The position numbers were made by a program, and so were the translations under genes. The notes beneath the pieces were generated by a model. It did no database searches. It was not told the DNA's origin and saw only the letters and a list, made by a program, of their open reading frames with translations. From Aurelia coerulea (Eukaryota; Cnidaria; Scyphozoa; Semaeostomeae; Ulmaridae), in NCBI GenBank assembly GCA_039566865.1, contig CM076948.1, positions 16,813,001 through 16,877,000 on the forward strand: 64,000 nucleotides of DNA, read 5' to 3'. This document shows positions 50,800 to 61,754 of this stretch, piece by piece (the first letter of the stretch is position 1; the number at the start of each line of letters is the position of its first letter).

Positions 50800-52491
50800 G
50801 ACTGGCTACACAATCTCTGTATGCTCCTTAGAACTGATTTGTCGCTAATACAGAGACTTGTTGCCAAACAGTGTCTGAAATCGGAATAACTTGATAGCCT
50901 CGTTTTCATAAGCGCTACATGCGTAAAACGCGGACCACGGAATTAGTATTTTGGTTGTTGTTGCTGCTGTGATCAGTAATCATCAAAATATGACTCAAGA
51001 AAACAACACATTGATACCAAGTTTCATTCATGTGAATTTGAAAGAATTTTAGACAGTTTATGACTCTGACAAAATTGAGCATGGACAGTGAACATAAATT
51101 TGAAATTTCAGAGGAGTTTCAGTTTCATATATATATAAATTCACCACGGAGAGAATTATTTAAAGGAGGAGCTCTCTCAATAGGTAAACTAATCGAAGAG
51201 AGAGCCCCCCCCCCCTATCAAAGTGACCAAAGATAAAGTGACCAAAGTTCAGAGTGACCAAAGATAAAGGAAGGAACCAAAGACTTGACAAGATTAGACA
51301 TTTCATCATCATTATACATTATCATTAGCAATCAGTTAAGTGGTATCTGAAGGACTGAAGTACAAGGAATTTTCAAGGGAACTGTTCTTTATATTTGCTC
51401 CAAGTGATTTGCTGCATCAGATAGACAAACTCTCTCCAAGAAAAGTGCCACCTAAATGCATGCTGATGCGAGGTCTGATAATAATGAAGCAGATATCTTG
51501 CTTTAAACAAACCCCTATGAATTAAGAACATCAACATCAATGTGATAATGTAACAAGTACTTGTTAAATCACAAGCAAAAAATTATATCACCCTTTCCTT
51601 TTCGTATGTGATCCAAACACGGGGTGGGGGGGGGGGGGGGGGGGTTGGATCACATATGGAACTTATAAAGATTCTAAACTTCTAAAATATCTAAGATTGT
51701 TTTATTTGGCAGATCAAATGCATTCAAACCAAAACAACTGTTAAGGTGATAAAGTACAACAGCTCAACATTGCCAAGTAACATGCTTGCAGTTAGATAAT
51801 ATTAGAAATTCAAGGCCCCCGACGAGATCAGAAAAGTGGGGGGGGGGGCAAAGTGGGGCATTTGTACAAGGCATCATGACATTCGCTATTTAAGAAGAAT
51901 TTTTTGTTTATTCTTAACAATTCATGTTTAAGGTCTTACTGCAACCATGTAAAACTATGTTTGAAGTAAATTGGTTGGTTAGAAAAAATGCAAATTAATT
52001 TCGTTTATTTTCTATACTAAATTACAGTTGTGATGATGATGATTATTATGATTATTGGAAGGTTTTACAATGAAACCAGAGATAATAACTGCCAAAAATT
52101 TGTGTGCATCATGACGTTTCTGTTGCTATGGATAATATGAAAGCCTTTTGTAATTATTGACCGTTTTAAGGATTAAATTGTAAAAATATTGTGGTTTGTT
52201 CTGCTAGGTACCCTGTAGACCCACAATAGCTCCCTTGTTTGCCCATGCCCCCTTACTTTGCAGTTTTCTTTTCTTTTTTACACTTAAAAACCATTTGACA
52301 TCAATATTTATTGGGTCAGCCGTCTTAGAATTAGATTTCAGAGGCATAGAGTCCCAAAGTGATGCCTTCGCTATTTTTTACTTCCATTATTTCATAAAAA
52401 ACTGAGATATTGTGACAGATTTTTCTTGAAACCCGCAAATTTCCGCAAACAATCCTTTCTACCATGTTATCATCGACTCTTTAGGTACAAT
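50800..52491. other. Unassigned interval with G/C homopolymer hairpin
   Basis: No genes supported. At 51617-51655 TATGTGATCCAA and TTGGATCACATA enclose a G run of about 20 bases. Near 51182-51275 GTGACCAAAGATAAAG is repeated three times. A G run is at 51838-51848. Confidence 0.45.
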
Positions 52492-52495
52492 TTAA

Positions 52496-53360
52496 CCCTA
52501 TCCAGACTAGGGGGGGGCACAAAGTGCCCCCCCTAGTAAACTTTTTCACACAGCTCATCGAGTATCTCTTCAATAGTCTAGCTTTTTTGTGACTTTTAGT
52601 TTCTATCTATAAGACATCTTTTCATGTCTATTTCAAAAATTTTGACACTGATTCCGGGGGTCAACACATGACTTTAAATTGAGTGCTCCGCAAAAAAATT
52701 ACCGTTTAAGTCATAGCTTTGGAACCACTGGCTCTATGACAATGAGACAAACATTTTTGAGCTCGTCTTGAAATAAGCTTTCATTTGATATATAGTTTAT
52801 TGATTTTTGATGACGTCATCAACAATTGGTTGTTGCGCATGCGTACTGACGAAAAACCATGTTATGGTTCATTTTTAGAAAAATGAGTGACATAATATGA
52901 TGCAGCAGGTATTTTATGTATATTTAGCATTTTTTGCTATTTTTAAAAGTAATTTATAATACATTTTGGACAAAAATCGCTCTTTTTTTCGTATAAAATA
53001 AATAAATGCTGACATCAGCAAAAATATTAGCGTTACAAAGCAACAATTTCAAAATAAGAATTACAAGGATATAATCCCTCTATGTTTCAAATATCACATC
53101 GATATGTTTTATCAATTTGGAGATACAACGTGACAAGTACATGTGGTTTTACACCCAAATTAGCAACATTTGCTGACGTCAGCACTTAATCACGTGACAT
53201 AAACAAAAACAAATCACATCATCTTGTTTGCCTTATCATGTTTGTTACTTGTGCCAAGTTTCAAGTCTCTAGCACTTATGATTCTATGAAAAACCAGGGG
53301 GGGCACTTTGTGCCCCCCCCTAGTCTCCCCAAAGTTTCAAAAAGCCTAGTCTGGATAGGG
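52496..53360. mobile_element. TTAA-flanked MITE with poly-G/poly-C hairpins, second family member
   Basis: The TIR CCCTATCCAGACTAGG and its complement are flanked by TTAA (52492-52495, 53361-53364). Just inside are hairpins GGGGGGGGCAC...GTGCCCCCCC (52510-52535, 53296-53320). The 865-bp length is close to that of 38002-38878. The middle is AT-rich with GTCAGCA and CACGTGAC words. Confidence 0.84.
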
Positions 53361-53364
53361 TTAA

Positions 53365-54516
53365 GCATAGTGTGGTTTTTCTGCTCTTGTCTGCACGTTT
53401 TGTATCCAACCAGAAAGGTAAGTGTGTTGCTAAGAATGGTCTAAATAGCGCAGCCAATGGTGCACAGACCAAAATATTAGCAAAAAATCCGAAAAATAGT
53501 CTTTTGTGCTGTCAACGTGATGAATGTTGTCCGCTAATGGCTAAAGATCAAACTGATATAAAGGTTTAACCTGTAACATCCACTGAAGGAGCTGCAGAAG
53601 GCAGATAAGGTAGCTTAATTTTCAGTGATCAACTGCACTGGAATTTTCTTGCTCCTGTTCGTGAGAAGGCCTAGTACTTAAAGGCTCGTACATTCCTTCA
53701 GAAAAGGGATAGAAAGAATGTTTAAAAAGTTTTGTGATCCCCAACCATTACTCTTTCAAAATAACTATGTTTGGAAGTAGTTGAAGGAAATTGAATTTTT
53801 GGTCTATGTCATGATGATGCCCCACTGTGGGGGGGGGGGGGGGCAGGCCAAACTTGATACAAAGAATTACCACAACACAATAACATGATGATGAGCTGCC
53901 TTTCAAAACGGCATGATTTGCAAACATGTGGGGGGCGTGGCCCCCCGGCCCCCCCGGTCCCCAAGTCATCGGAGGCCCTGAAATTGAAATACACGAGCCA
54001 AATGTAAACGAAAAAATCACTAACCTGAACTTAGAGTAGGCCTACACTACACTGCAGTGTACTGACAGACTGACACTCACTGCTGTCTTGAAAATGCCTC
54101 TCAAGTATCACAACAGCATTACATTTTGCCATTTCCTGTTAGAGCACAAACAAATATCTCTTCCCAGTGCCCACTTCATCATGCCAAATGGCTAGCTAAA
54201 TTCCTTCAGCTTCATTTGCTTCTGCTCTTCAGGTCGATCAAGCTGCGACGACAGCGCCGGACGCCATTGCTTCTTCTTGAAAAACTCAGACCAAACAGGC
54301 CTCTACTTCAAAGGGAGGTTTTCCAGTAAAAAATAAGTAAAGAGACGAAAAGTTGATTGGCTACAAAAAAATTTTCTATTGTTTTAGCCGAAATGCTCCA
54401 ATCAGATTACAATCAGGTTTTTCGTTCTGAAAATTCCGATTTGAGGCATCTGGCAACTAGTCCCTCATTGAGCTGGCCATCAGCAACAACAACAACAGCG
54501 AAATCGAGGGACTAGT
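53365..54516. other. Unassigned interval with G-rich segments
   Basis: G runs at 53827-53843 and a GC cluster at 53930-53965 (GGGGGGCGTGGCCCCCCGGC), followed by a sequence whose complement begins CAGGGCCTCCGATGACTTGG, hAT-end-like but with no partner end found. No gene supported. Confidence 0.35.
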
Positions 54517-54573
54517 GTAGCTAGTCTAGACACTAGGCTGCCTCGTGTGTTTGTCAACAGTCGAGATCGAGAG
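54517..54573 (+). repeat. Segment S, interrupted copy, left part
   Basis: AGCTAGTCTAGACACTAGGC, TGCCTCGTGTGTTTGTCAAC, AGTCGA and then the TSD copy GATCGAGAG (54565-54573). Continues at 56958. Confidence 0.7.
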
Positions 54574-54620
54574 AACAAGAGGGAATTTCGTTTTCGACCA
54601 ATCAGCGCATTTGTTGACAT

Positions 54621-54947
54621 TTGGGGCCTCGACCAATCAGAATGCACCATGACGTCACGTCAATGGCGGAAGCTGTGGGAAGCTGCGAGGAAAACATCTC
54701 CCCAATATCGCTCGAGCTGACAACGGTTATCCAACTTTTGACCGATTTTATTGGTTTACATCAAAGTTTGGTAAATTTTGGAACTTTCTGCCACTGCAAT
54801 TTTCGATCAATCGTTTTCTTCAAGAGAAATCGTTTTTTAAATAACACTAAAATTCGAGGCTTTGATGAGAATACCATCTCCTTAGGCCCTTTTTCAAACC
54901 TGCGATCTTTCGCCTTCTCTTCCAAGAAAAGTCGAAGATTTCCTTAA
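54621..54947 (+). other. Promoter-plus-ORF unit in foldback left arm
   Basis: CGACCAATCAG (twice), TGACGTCACGTCA and then ATG at 54663 opening MAEAVGSCEENISPISLELT and continuing to about 54945 without a stop. The inverse copy is at 56583-56868. The right copy has one extra base near 56832, which changes the frame after EENISP. No family recognised. It looks like a captured CpG-type promoter and first exon. Confidence 0.45.
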
Positions 54948-55639
54948 CTTTTCGTAGCCACGTCCCACAAATGAAAATTTTTCACAAAAATAATAGTCAC
55001 CCGAGTCCCCTGGGATGGCGCGATTCTTTGTTTTGGCCAAAGTAAATCTCATTCATCAGTTTCCTCGGCAGCGTTCTTTTGATTCTCTTACTTGATTGGC
55101 TCTTTTGAGAGATTTGGCGGAAAAAAGCTCGGTGACTGGAAGAAGGAAATGTCAGGTGCTAAGTTTATTCAGTAAACAAATATGCCGAAGTTTAAGAAAA
55201 CTTGTGGAAATCCCTTCCGCACAGAGTGGGTCAAACAATACAGAACATTCTATGCTTGTGAAATTGAAAGCTGAGGGAGTGATTGTTGGTTTGTTTCCTT
55301 GTTTTAATTCGATCTTTGATTGAGGAGGGAGGAAGGAAAAAGTGGAGATAAGTTGTACAGAGAAGTAGAGAATGTTTGCACATCATGCCCGAAGAAAGTT
55401 TCAAACCCGACTGGCTCGATATATACGTGCATCGCATAGATTGAGAATAATAAAACAGGTAGATATAATCTAAGAAACCTTCTTATGGAATGGAGTTCAT
55501 ATATTTATCTTTTAATAAGAAACTGCCTATAAGAAACTCAGCTATCGGATCACGAAAAGATAAAGGAACTCCAGTACTGGGAAAATATAACTTGAGAAAC
55601 CATTCATTTTAATAAAGGAAATCCTCGTCACATTTTTAG

Positions 55640-55860
55640 TTCATTCTCACTTGTTTCCTGTTCTACTCGCGAAGTACTTCGGTAATATGTAAACATTGGA
55701 AAAGCTTCAAGAAACGTTCTGAAAAATTCACGAAGGCACAGGTAGTGAACGTGAAGATTGTTATGGAACAATTCTGAGAACTAAAAATGTGATAATTTCT
55801 AGAAATTCAGTATTGGCCAAAATTCTTAGTAATTCTTATGAAAAATACGTGTAAAGAGAT
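55640..55860. repeat. Dispersed repeat R, contiguous copy
   Basis: Contains in one piece the blocks found apart at 36385-36448 and 37203-37310, and in the foldback interiors (26590-26720, 32880-33005). Words such as ATTCTCACTTGTTTCC, GGAAAAGCTTCAAGAAAC and CAGTATTGGCCAAAATTCTT. Confidence 0.6.
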
Positions 55861-56582
55861 TTCAATGCAGGCTGTTTTCTCAATTTCTTATAGCAAGGAG
55901 AGTTCAACTCTATGCTTTTGCATTTATCGAAGCATTACTCTGGGATGTATTTTAAATTCAGTAAATTTCATAATTCACACATTCATTTTTACAAGAAACT
56001 TAGGTACAAAAAATCCAAAAGATGCATTTTCTTAAAGTTTAAACATTATTAAGATATATGGAGAGAGTAAAGAAGCCCAAAACCTTGTATTTTATTCATA
56101 AATAGGATCTGAAGAAATCTTGCTTATGGAAAGATGAGAAACAAATATCAAGGTGGAAAAGTCAACTAGATGTTGAAGTATTATGAAATTTAGATTCCTC
56201 CCTCCTCAATCAAAGATCGAATTAAAACAAGGAAACAAACCAACAATCAATCCCTCAGCTTTCAATTTCACAAGCATAGAATGTTCTGTATTGTTTGACC
56301 CACTCTGTGCGGAAGGGATTTCCACAAGTTTTCTTAAACTTCGGCATATTTGTTTACTGAATAAACTTAGCACCTGACATTTCCTCCTTCCAGTCACCGA
56401 GCTTTTTTCCCGCCAAATCTCTCAAAAGAGCCAATCAAGTAAGAGAATCAAAAGAACGCTGCCGAGGAAACTGATGAATGAGATTTACTTTGGCCAAAAC
56501 AAAGAATCGCGCCATCCCAGGGGACTCGGGTGACTATTATTTTTGTGAAAAATTTTTATTTGTGGGACGTGGCTACGAAAAG

Positions 56583-56910
56583 TTAAGGAAATCTTCGACT
56601 TTTCTTGGAAAAGAAGACGAAAGATCGCAGGTTTGAAAAAGGGCCTAAGGGGATGGTATTCTCATCAAAGCCTCGAATTTTAGTGTTATTTAAAAAACGA
56701 TTTCTCTTGAAGAAAACGATCGATCGAAAATTGCAGTGGCAGAAAGTTCCAAAATTTACCAAACTTTGATGTAAACCCATAAAATCGGTCAGAAGTTGGA
56801 TAACCGTTGTCAGCTCGAGCGATATTGGGGGAGATGTTTTCCTCGCAGCTTCCCACAGCTTCCGCCATTGACGTGACGTCATGGTGCATTCTGATTGGTC
56901 GAGGCCCCAA
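56583..56910 (-). other. Promoter-plus-ORF unit in foldback right arm
   Basis: Mirror of 54621-54947. The frame 56583-56882 holds SPISLELTTVIQLLTDF and the end SKKSRRFP, while the ATG and MAEAVGSCEENISPN are in the shifted frame. Both copies point towards the element centre. Confidence 0.4.
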
Positions 56911-56957
56911 ATGTCAACAAATGCGCTGATTGGTCGAAAACGAAATTCCCCCTTGTT

Positions 56958-57069
56958 GATCGAGAGATATTACGTTTGTCAAGAAAACATGGACGATGGA
57001 AGCTTCTTCGAATTTGCACAAAACTGTTTGCTTTCTGTCGAAGTTAGTCCCCATTTAATGGAGAAATGA
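56958..57069 (+). repeat. Segment S, interrupted copy, right part with exon-like ATG
   Basis: GATCGAGAG then ATATTACGTTTGTCAAGAAA and ATG at 56989 opening MDDGSFFEFAQNCLLSVEVS, stop at 57069. Only two residues (E/D, K/E) differ from the 50359 copy over the first 20, although flanks have diverged. Confidence 0.65.
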
Positions 57070-57584
57070 GCATAAATTGGTGCTGGAGTCAACGGTGAGT
57101 GAATTATCTAGCTCAAGGATGTATATTTGGCTGATTCTGAGTCCAAGAAAAAGTTTTTACCCAGGATAAGTCTAGGCCCATTTGCCTTTCCAGTTGGAAA
57201 TCACTAAAATTTGTCAAATATTTGGTGATGTAAGGAAAGCAAATGCATGTGGGTTGTTGCCAAGAGCCATATACATATTCTGTGAAATTTTCATCGCTAT
57301 ATCTCCTTTCTAGCAATTTATATGAAATTTTGAAGATAGGTCAACTTTTCTTGGCCGGTAAGCGATCGTAGCTCCGGCTCCAAATAAGATATTTGCCTAA
57401 ACATGTAAACAACTCTGGACCAATATCTCTGCAACCAATTTATCAAAAAAATATTTTAAATAACTGCAATAATCTAGTATCCACTTCATTTTTCGCAAGG
57501 GTACTAGAAATCCATCTCGAACGACGGATTTTGTCACAAGGGGTTAGAAAGCGGCGATGTCATTGGCTGATTTTCGTGAGGTTG
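57070..57584. other. Unassigned interval ending in a shared repeat
   Basis: 57480-57584 matches 21085-21200 imperfectly. No coding region supported in the rest. Confidence 0.4.
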
Positions 57585-58815
57585 GATGATACGGTTGATC
57601 ACGATATATTACTCAAAAAATTACGTGCATATGGAATAAGAGGCAAAGCTGGGAATTAGTTTGAATCCTACTTAAATAATAGAAAACAGTTCTGCTCTCT
57701 GAACGGTCAGCATTCTAAAGCCAGAGATGTAACCTGTGGTATTCCCCAAGGTTCTTGTTTAGGCCCTCTTCTTTCCATCATTTACTTGAATGAATTGGAA
57801 AAGTGTCTTAAATTCTCCAAGGCTAGCATTTATGCTGACGATACCAATATAACGATTGCATCGAACGATGTAGCGAAACTAATTGAGGACGCACATCAAG
57901 AGCTTTCCAATCTCTCTGAGTGGTTGAGGGTGAACAAACTTAGCCCAAATCCCAAAAAAATTGAATTCATGGTCATAGGGCATCCACTTAAACCCAAAAA
58001 TTTAGACCTGCCAGAAGTGCTTAAACTTAATAACTCTGATATCAAGAGTTGAAAAGACGAAATCCCTCGGAGTGATAGTTGATGAAAAACTAAGTTGGGA
58101 TGAACAGTTTGAGCGCACCAAAGGCAAACTGAGTGGAAGTCTTTCAGCTTTGAAAAAATTGAAAAATGTCGTTCCACAATCCCAATTGTATAATGTATAT
58201 TATGCGTTAGTCGAGAGTCACCCCTGCGTTATGCCGATGTTATTTGGGGTAGTCTTTCAAAAACAAAAGTAGCTGCTCTCCAACGCCTTCAAGAACGGGC
58301 GTATTCGATAATTGCAAGCGCAAGAATAAAAGATGGCTGGTCGGCATCCTGGTTAAACGTAGAAAATCTTTTCCGTTACGATAGGAATGCCATGACTTAC
58401 AAGATTATGAACAGACTATGCCCTGAAAACCTCTGGGAATCCCTGGGATAAATACAAGCCAAGGTCTTTTCACTCGACCTACAATACGAGGCACTGTAAA
58501 GATATCCAGATCCCTAGATATAGGACTGAATTTGCAAAAAAGGGCTTTCATTACGCAGCTCTCAAGTCATGGAATGATACACCTGCCAAAATTCGCGAGT
58601 TACCGACACTTGATCGTTTTAAAAAACAACTTAAAACGCATCTAAAGAGCTAGACTCTCAAGCCAAACACAACTCCCTGGAAGAACAGCAAGGATTAAGT
58701 TTTATAGGGCTTTAGGTTTTTATTCATAAGGTTTTATCATTGTAAATAGATGTTATATATTTTAATTTGCTGAAGGGTTAATTTGTGTATAAATAATATT
58801 AAATGAAAAAAAAAT
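57585..58815 (+). mobile_element. LINE G: 5'-truncated LINE, same family as LINE E
   Basis: It starts in the RT at DDTVDHDILLKKLRAYGI, then stop, KQFCSLNGQ, TCGIPQGSCLGPLL, the catalytic IYADDTNITIA, WLRVNKLSPNPKKIEFMVIG, frame change, VIVDEKLSWDEQ and LKKLKNVVPQSQLY, and later C-terminal pieces to about 58650. The 3' end is AAATGAAAAAAAAATG near 58800-58815. It has at least five lesions. LINE E is the closest relative in the window. Confidence 0.86.
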
Positions 58816-59269
58816 GAGAATTTCCGCGTGTTCTAGGAACCAGTAAGGATTTGAGCCTTATCTTGAACTCTCCTCTCAAGAATGTTATTTCGAGAACCGA
58901 CAGTCGAACCATTGTTTTCGCATTCAAGCATAGAAAAAAGACAAGGAAAATAAAGCAAAAGAGTTTATAGACGGAATACTTGCCAAGTATAAGCAAGAAA
59001 ATAATTTCTTGGCACATTCTGCATTGTGAACTCACTGTCCGAAAACACTGCCACTGTCCGAAAACCACCGCCACGATCAGTCTGAATAATTTCGTTGTCA
59101 AAGAAAAGCAGGCAAAGTAAAAAGCCAAACCATTTCGGGAAATTGTGTCCAAATACCTGTCCATTCACCTGGTACTTTTGGCTTCTGAAAATATTTTGTT
59201 TTCCTGAAGTGTCCGATTACCACCGACGGCACCCTACTGGCAGTGAAATTCCCAGTGACCGCATGAGAA
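58816..59269. other. Unassigned interval
   Basis: Only short frames. A CCACTGTCCGAAAACCACCG-type direct repeat (59031-59070) is present. Confidence 0.3.
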
Positions 59270-59645
59270 TTTGTCATCTCCAACGATAAAATTCGTAATC
59301 TTAATCCGTACAGAACACTGACCTAAAGTTACCATTGATGACAAGTAGAAATTGTCAAAGATGGTTTTCATTCAGAGGAGTAAAATACTGGAACAGCCTC
59401 TCAGCCGAGTCAAAGCAAGCCGTAAATCTCAATAGGTTTAAAACAACTATTTGGGAAATGTTTCCTTTTTTGCATTTTTTCTTTTCTTCTTCGAACAATT
59501 TTCTATTTTAGATTTTCGTCTTGACATAATATGTTGTAAATATTTTGATAGTATATTCCTTAAATTGTAAGATTTTTGACGGATGGCCCCTTGTAAATCA
59601 GCCTTTGCTGAAGGGTTACCCTCCTATAAATAAATGAAATGCAAC
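59270..59645 (+). mobile_element. 5'-truncated 3' end of a LINE A-family element
   Basis: SFRGVKYWNSLSAESKQAVN-like coding (59365-59440, stops present) is followed by a 3' UTR with GGATGGCCCCTTGTAAATCA and GCTGAAGGGTTACCCTCCTA and a TAAATAAATGAAATG tail. The same order is at 16095-16409. Confidence 0.78.
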
Positions 59646-59689
59646 AAAGAACACGGATGGGATGAAATTTCAGTACGAATGATAACAGT

Positions 59690-60550
59690 GTGACGAGTCT
59701 TTAATGATACCGTTGAGATTAATTTTCGAAAATTGTTTGCGTCATGGCATCTTCCCTGAAACCTGGAAACGAGCAAATGTTGTACCTGCTCACAAGAAAT
59801 ATGAGAAAAATCTGAAGGAACATTATCGCCCTATCTCTTTCCTTCCAATTTTTAGCAAAATTTTAGAGAAGCTCATCCACGAGTCTTTGTATTCACATTT
59901 AGAGAAAAAAATTCTTTAAACCCCAACCAATCAGGCTTCCGTCCAGGCGATTCAACAATAAACCATCTGCTTTCTATAGCTCATTCAATCTTTTAAGGAT
60001 TTGTCTGCAATCCTACACTAGAAGTTCGTTATGTCTATCTTGATATCTCTAGGGCCTTTGACAGGGTCTGGCATGAGGGCCTTATCTTTAAGCTTAGGAG
60101 ATGTGGTATTTCGGGAAATCTATTGTTACTCCTTAAGAGTTTCTTATCAAAGAGAAAACAGAGGACTGTCTTGAATGGTCAAGCTTCCACCTGGGGGAAT
60201 GTTCAAGGATCGATTTTGGGCCCTTTGCTTTTCTTGATATACATAATTGATCTGACAAAGAATTTGAAATGTAGTATGAAACTGATTGCAGATGACACAT
60301 CACTCTTTACGGTCGTACAAGATCCTAACTTAGCTGCTAGTGACATGAACCATCACCTACATCATATTGCATTATGGGCACACGACTGGAGAATGTCCTT
60401 CAATCCGGACACCCAGAAGGAAGCCATTGAATTAGTCTTTTCAAAGAAAAAAATGAAAACTAATCATCATGTGATCCTCTTTAATGCGTCACCCGTATCG
60501 ACAGTTGATCAACATAAGGGGCTCTAGTGGGTCTGATTCTCACGAAGGTT
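59690..60550 (+). pseudogene. LINE H reverse transcriptase (Jockey/CR1 group)
   Basis: FPETWKRANVVPAHKKYEKN, EHYRPISFLPIFSKILEKLI, frame change, FRPGDSTINHLLSIAHS and VRYVYLDISRAFDRVWHEGL, then frame 60123-60527 with LLLLKSFLSKRKQRTVLNGQ, NVQGSILGPLLF (the usual AGVPQ just before is deleted), the catalytic IADDTSLF and SFNPDTQKEAIELVFSKKK. The end at GLILTK near 60545 may be continued by LINE I at 61755. Confidence 0.85.
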
Positions 60551-60814
60551 GGGACAAAAGCCGATTCAAACACTCTGCCCTTTCAGGTTGATGATGAATC
60601 CTCAAAACGATTTTGAAGGCCTTCACACGAGTTGTACTTGCTCACCCACCAACCTGGGCAACGAAAAATGCATCTGTTCTCTGTTGCCATCATACAATAG
60701 TTTCAGCGTTGTTTATCTCCCCTGCCTACCCATCCTATCTCATCAAAGCCATGTGGACTCATTCATGTACGATACAACAAACTAAAAAAGCAATATGCAA
60801 TAATGAAGATTTAC

Positions 60815-60955
60815 CAGTGAACAATCGTTCGTCAAAATCTGCGTGTCCAGCAAAGCTTCGCGGTCATCTTCTCCTTCCCCTGAAACATCGCACTCACTGT
60901 GTGAAGGGTCATCAAAAACAACAGCAGAAGCTGAGGCCACTGCATCCTTTACCAA
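60815..60955 (-). CDS. THAP gene, second exon (47 codons)
   Basis: On the minus strand the exon lies between CTTATTTCAG at 60956-60965 (acceptor) and GTAAATC at 60808-60814 (donor). It is 141 bp, open throughout in phase 0 (LVKDAVASASAVVFDDPSHS..., then acidic Glu/Asp-rich), and the phase matches the donor of exon 1. An acidic linker after a THAP domain is usual in THAP proteins and THAP transposases. Confidence 0.6.
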
Positions 60956-61113
60956 CTGAAATAAGAAGAGAAGAATCGATAGTTAATACTGTTTGCACAA
61001 TTACAATTCAATGATAGATATTGAACTGTATAATTTTCATTTTTACAGATGAAAAATTATGTATTCAGCGAGAACATAGTCAAAACAAAATCTTGAAAGA
61101 AACTTAGGCCTAC

Positions 61114-61477
61114 CTGTCTACGACTCCTGGCACTAGTGGTTGTTGCCTTCGATCTCATCTTCGGTTCTTGTATAGAGGGAAAAGCCTTGACCCCTATTTC
61201 ATCTGAAATCAGATTTCGACGATAGGAAATCTCCATCCCGGGAACAGAGGGCAAACTGCCGATCAAAATCTTCTGAAACGAAATGCTCCGAGCAAACTAC
61301 GGAATGCCTCGAGTCGCTCCATTTCGCCCTCTTTCTCCTGACGAAATCCGTCCACTTCTTTCTTCGTTTCTTTGCTTCAGGCTTGTCATTTCCAAAGAAA
61401 GGCAGTTTATGGATTGAAATACCAAGATCCTTGTCATAAGTATTGCTGCAACCATACACCACACACCTATCAGGCAT
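61114..61477 (-). CDS. THAP zinc-finger domain, first exon (one frameshift)
   Basis: The THAP domain is a C2CH sequence-specific DNA-binding module. The ATG at 61477 gives MPDRCVVYGCSNTYDKDLGI, with the Cys pair at residues 5 and 10, then KKWTDFVRRKRAKWSDSRHS and VVCSEHFVSEDF (third Cys and His). After FDRQF one base is shifted, and the second frame carries the domain end PGMEISYRRNLISDEIGVKA and FPSI. It stops being exon at 61114, followed by GTAGGCC donor. The domain could belong to a host THAP gene or to a P/Kolobok-type transposon. The frameshift argues for decay or a sequencing error. Confidence 0.72.
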
Positions 61478-61754
61478 GGCTGACCAAAAAGAGTTGCGAG
61501 TACTATCAGCAAGAAACGACCTTATTCTGTCTCTCCGCTACGATTCCTTCTCATGCCTTCCTGCTGTGACGTTTCAGCGCTCGTTACCAGTCTTCTTTCC
61601 ATTGCGCGGTAATTTTGAAAAGTTGCCCCAAATTCCTAACTTTGGGGGCCAATTAGGTACACTTGTTCGCAAAATATGGCGTTTTTAACAACGTTATCAA
61701 ATTCAGCGTAAAAGGATCATCTAGTAACCAAGTTTTCGTAAGAGGTGATATTAG
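61478..61754 (-). promoter_or_regulatory. Upstream region of the THAP gene
   Basis: On the minus strand this 280 bp precedes the ATG. It has AAAACGCCATATTTTGCG (YY1-like) and TTACCGCGCAATGG words and is less AT-rich than its surroundings. Position rather than motif strength supports a promoter. Confidence 0.3.

Larger units (their letters stand above)
54574..56957. mobile_element. 2.38-kb foldback element with ~770-bp arms and 9-bp TSD
   Basis: The ends are AACAAGAGGGAATTTCG and the complement of AACAAGGGGGAATTTCG. GATCGAGAG is on both sides (54565-54573, 56958-56966). The arms 54574-55340 and 56190-56957 are over 95% alike by eye. Each arm carries two CCAATCAG boxes, a TGACGTCA element and an ATG frame. 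The centre (55341-56189) contains dispersed repeat R. No transposase was found. Paralogous segment S at 50266-50416 gives an approximate empty site. Confidence 0.86.

Noticed and set aside
53930..54000. hAT element ending CAGGGCCTCCGATGAC (complement)
   Set aside because: No partner inverted end or 8-bp duplication found on the left. Kept only as part of the interval description.
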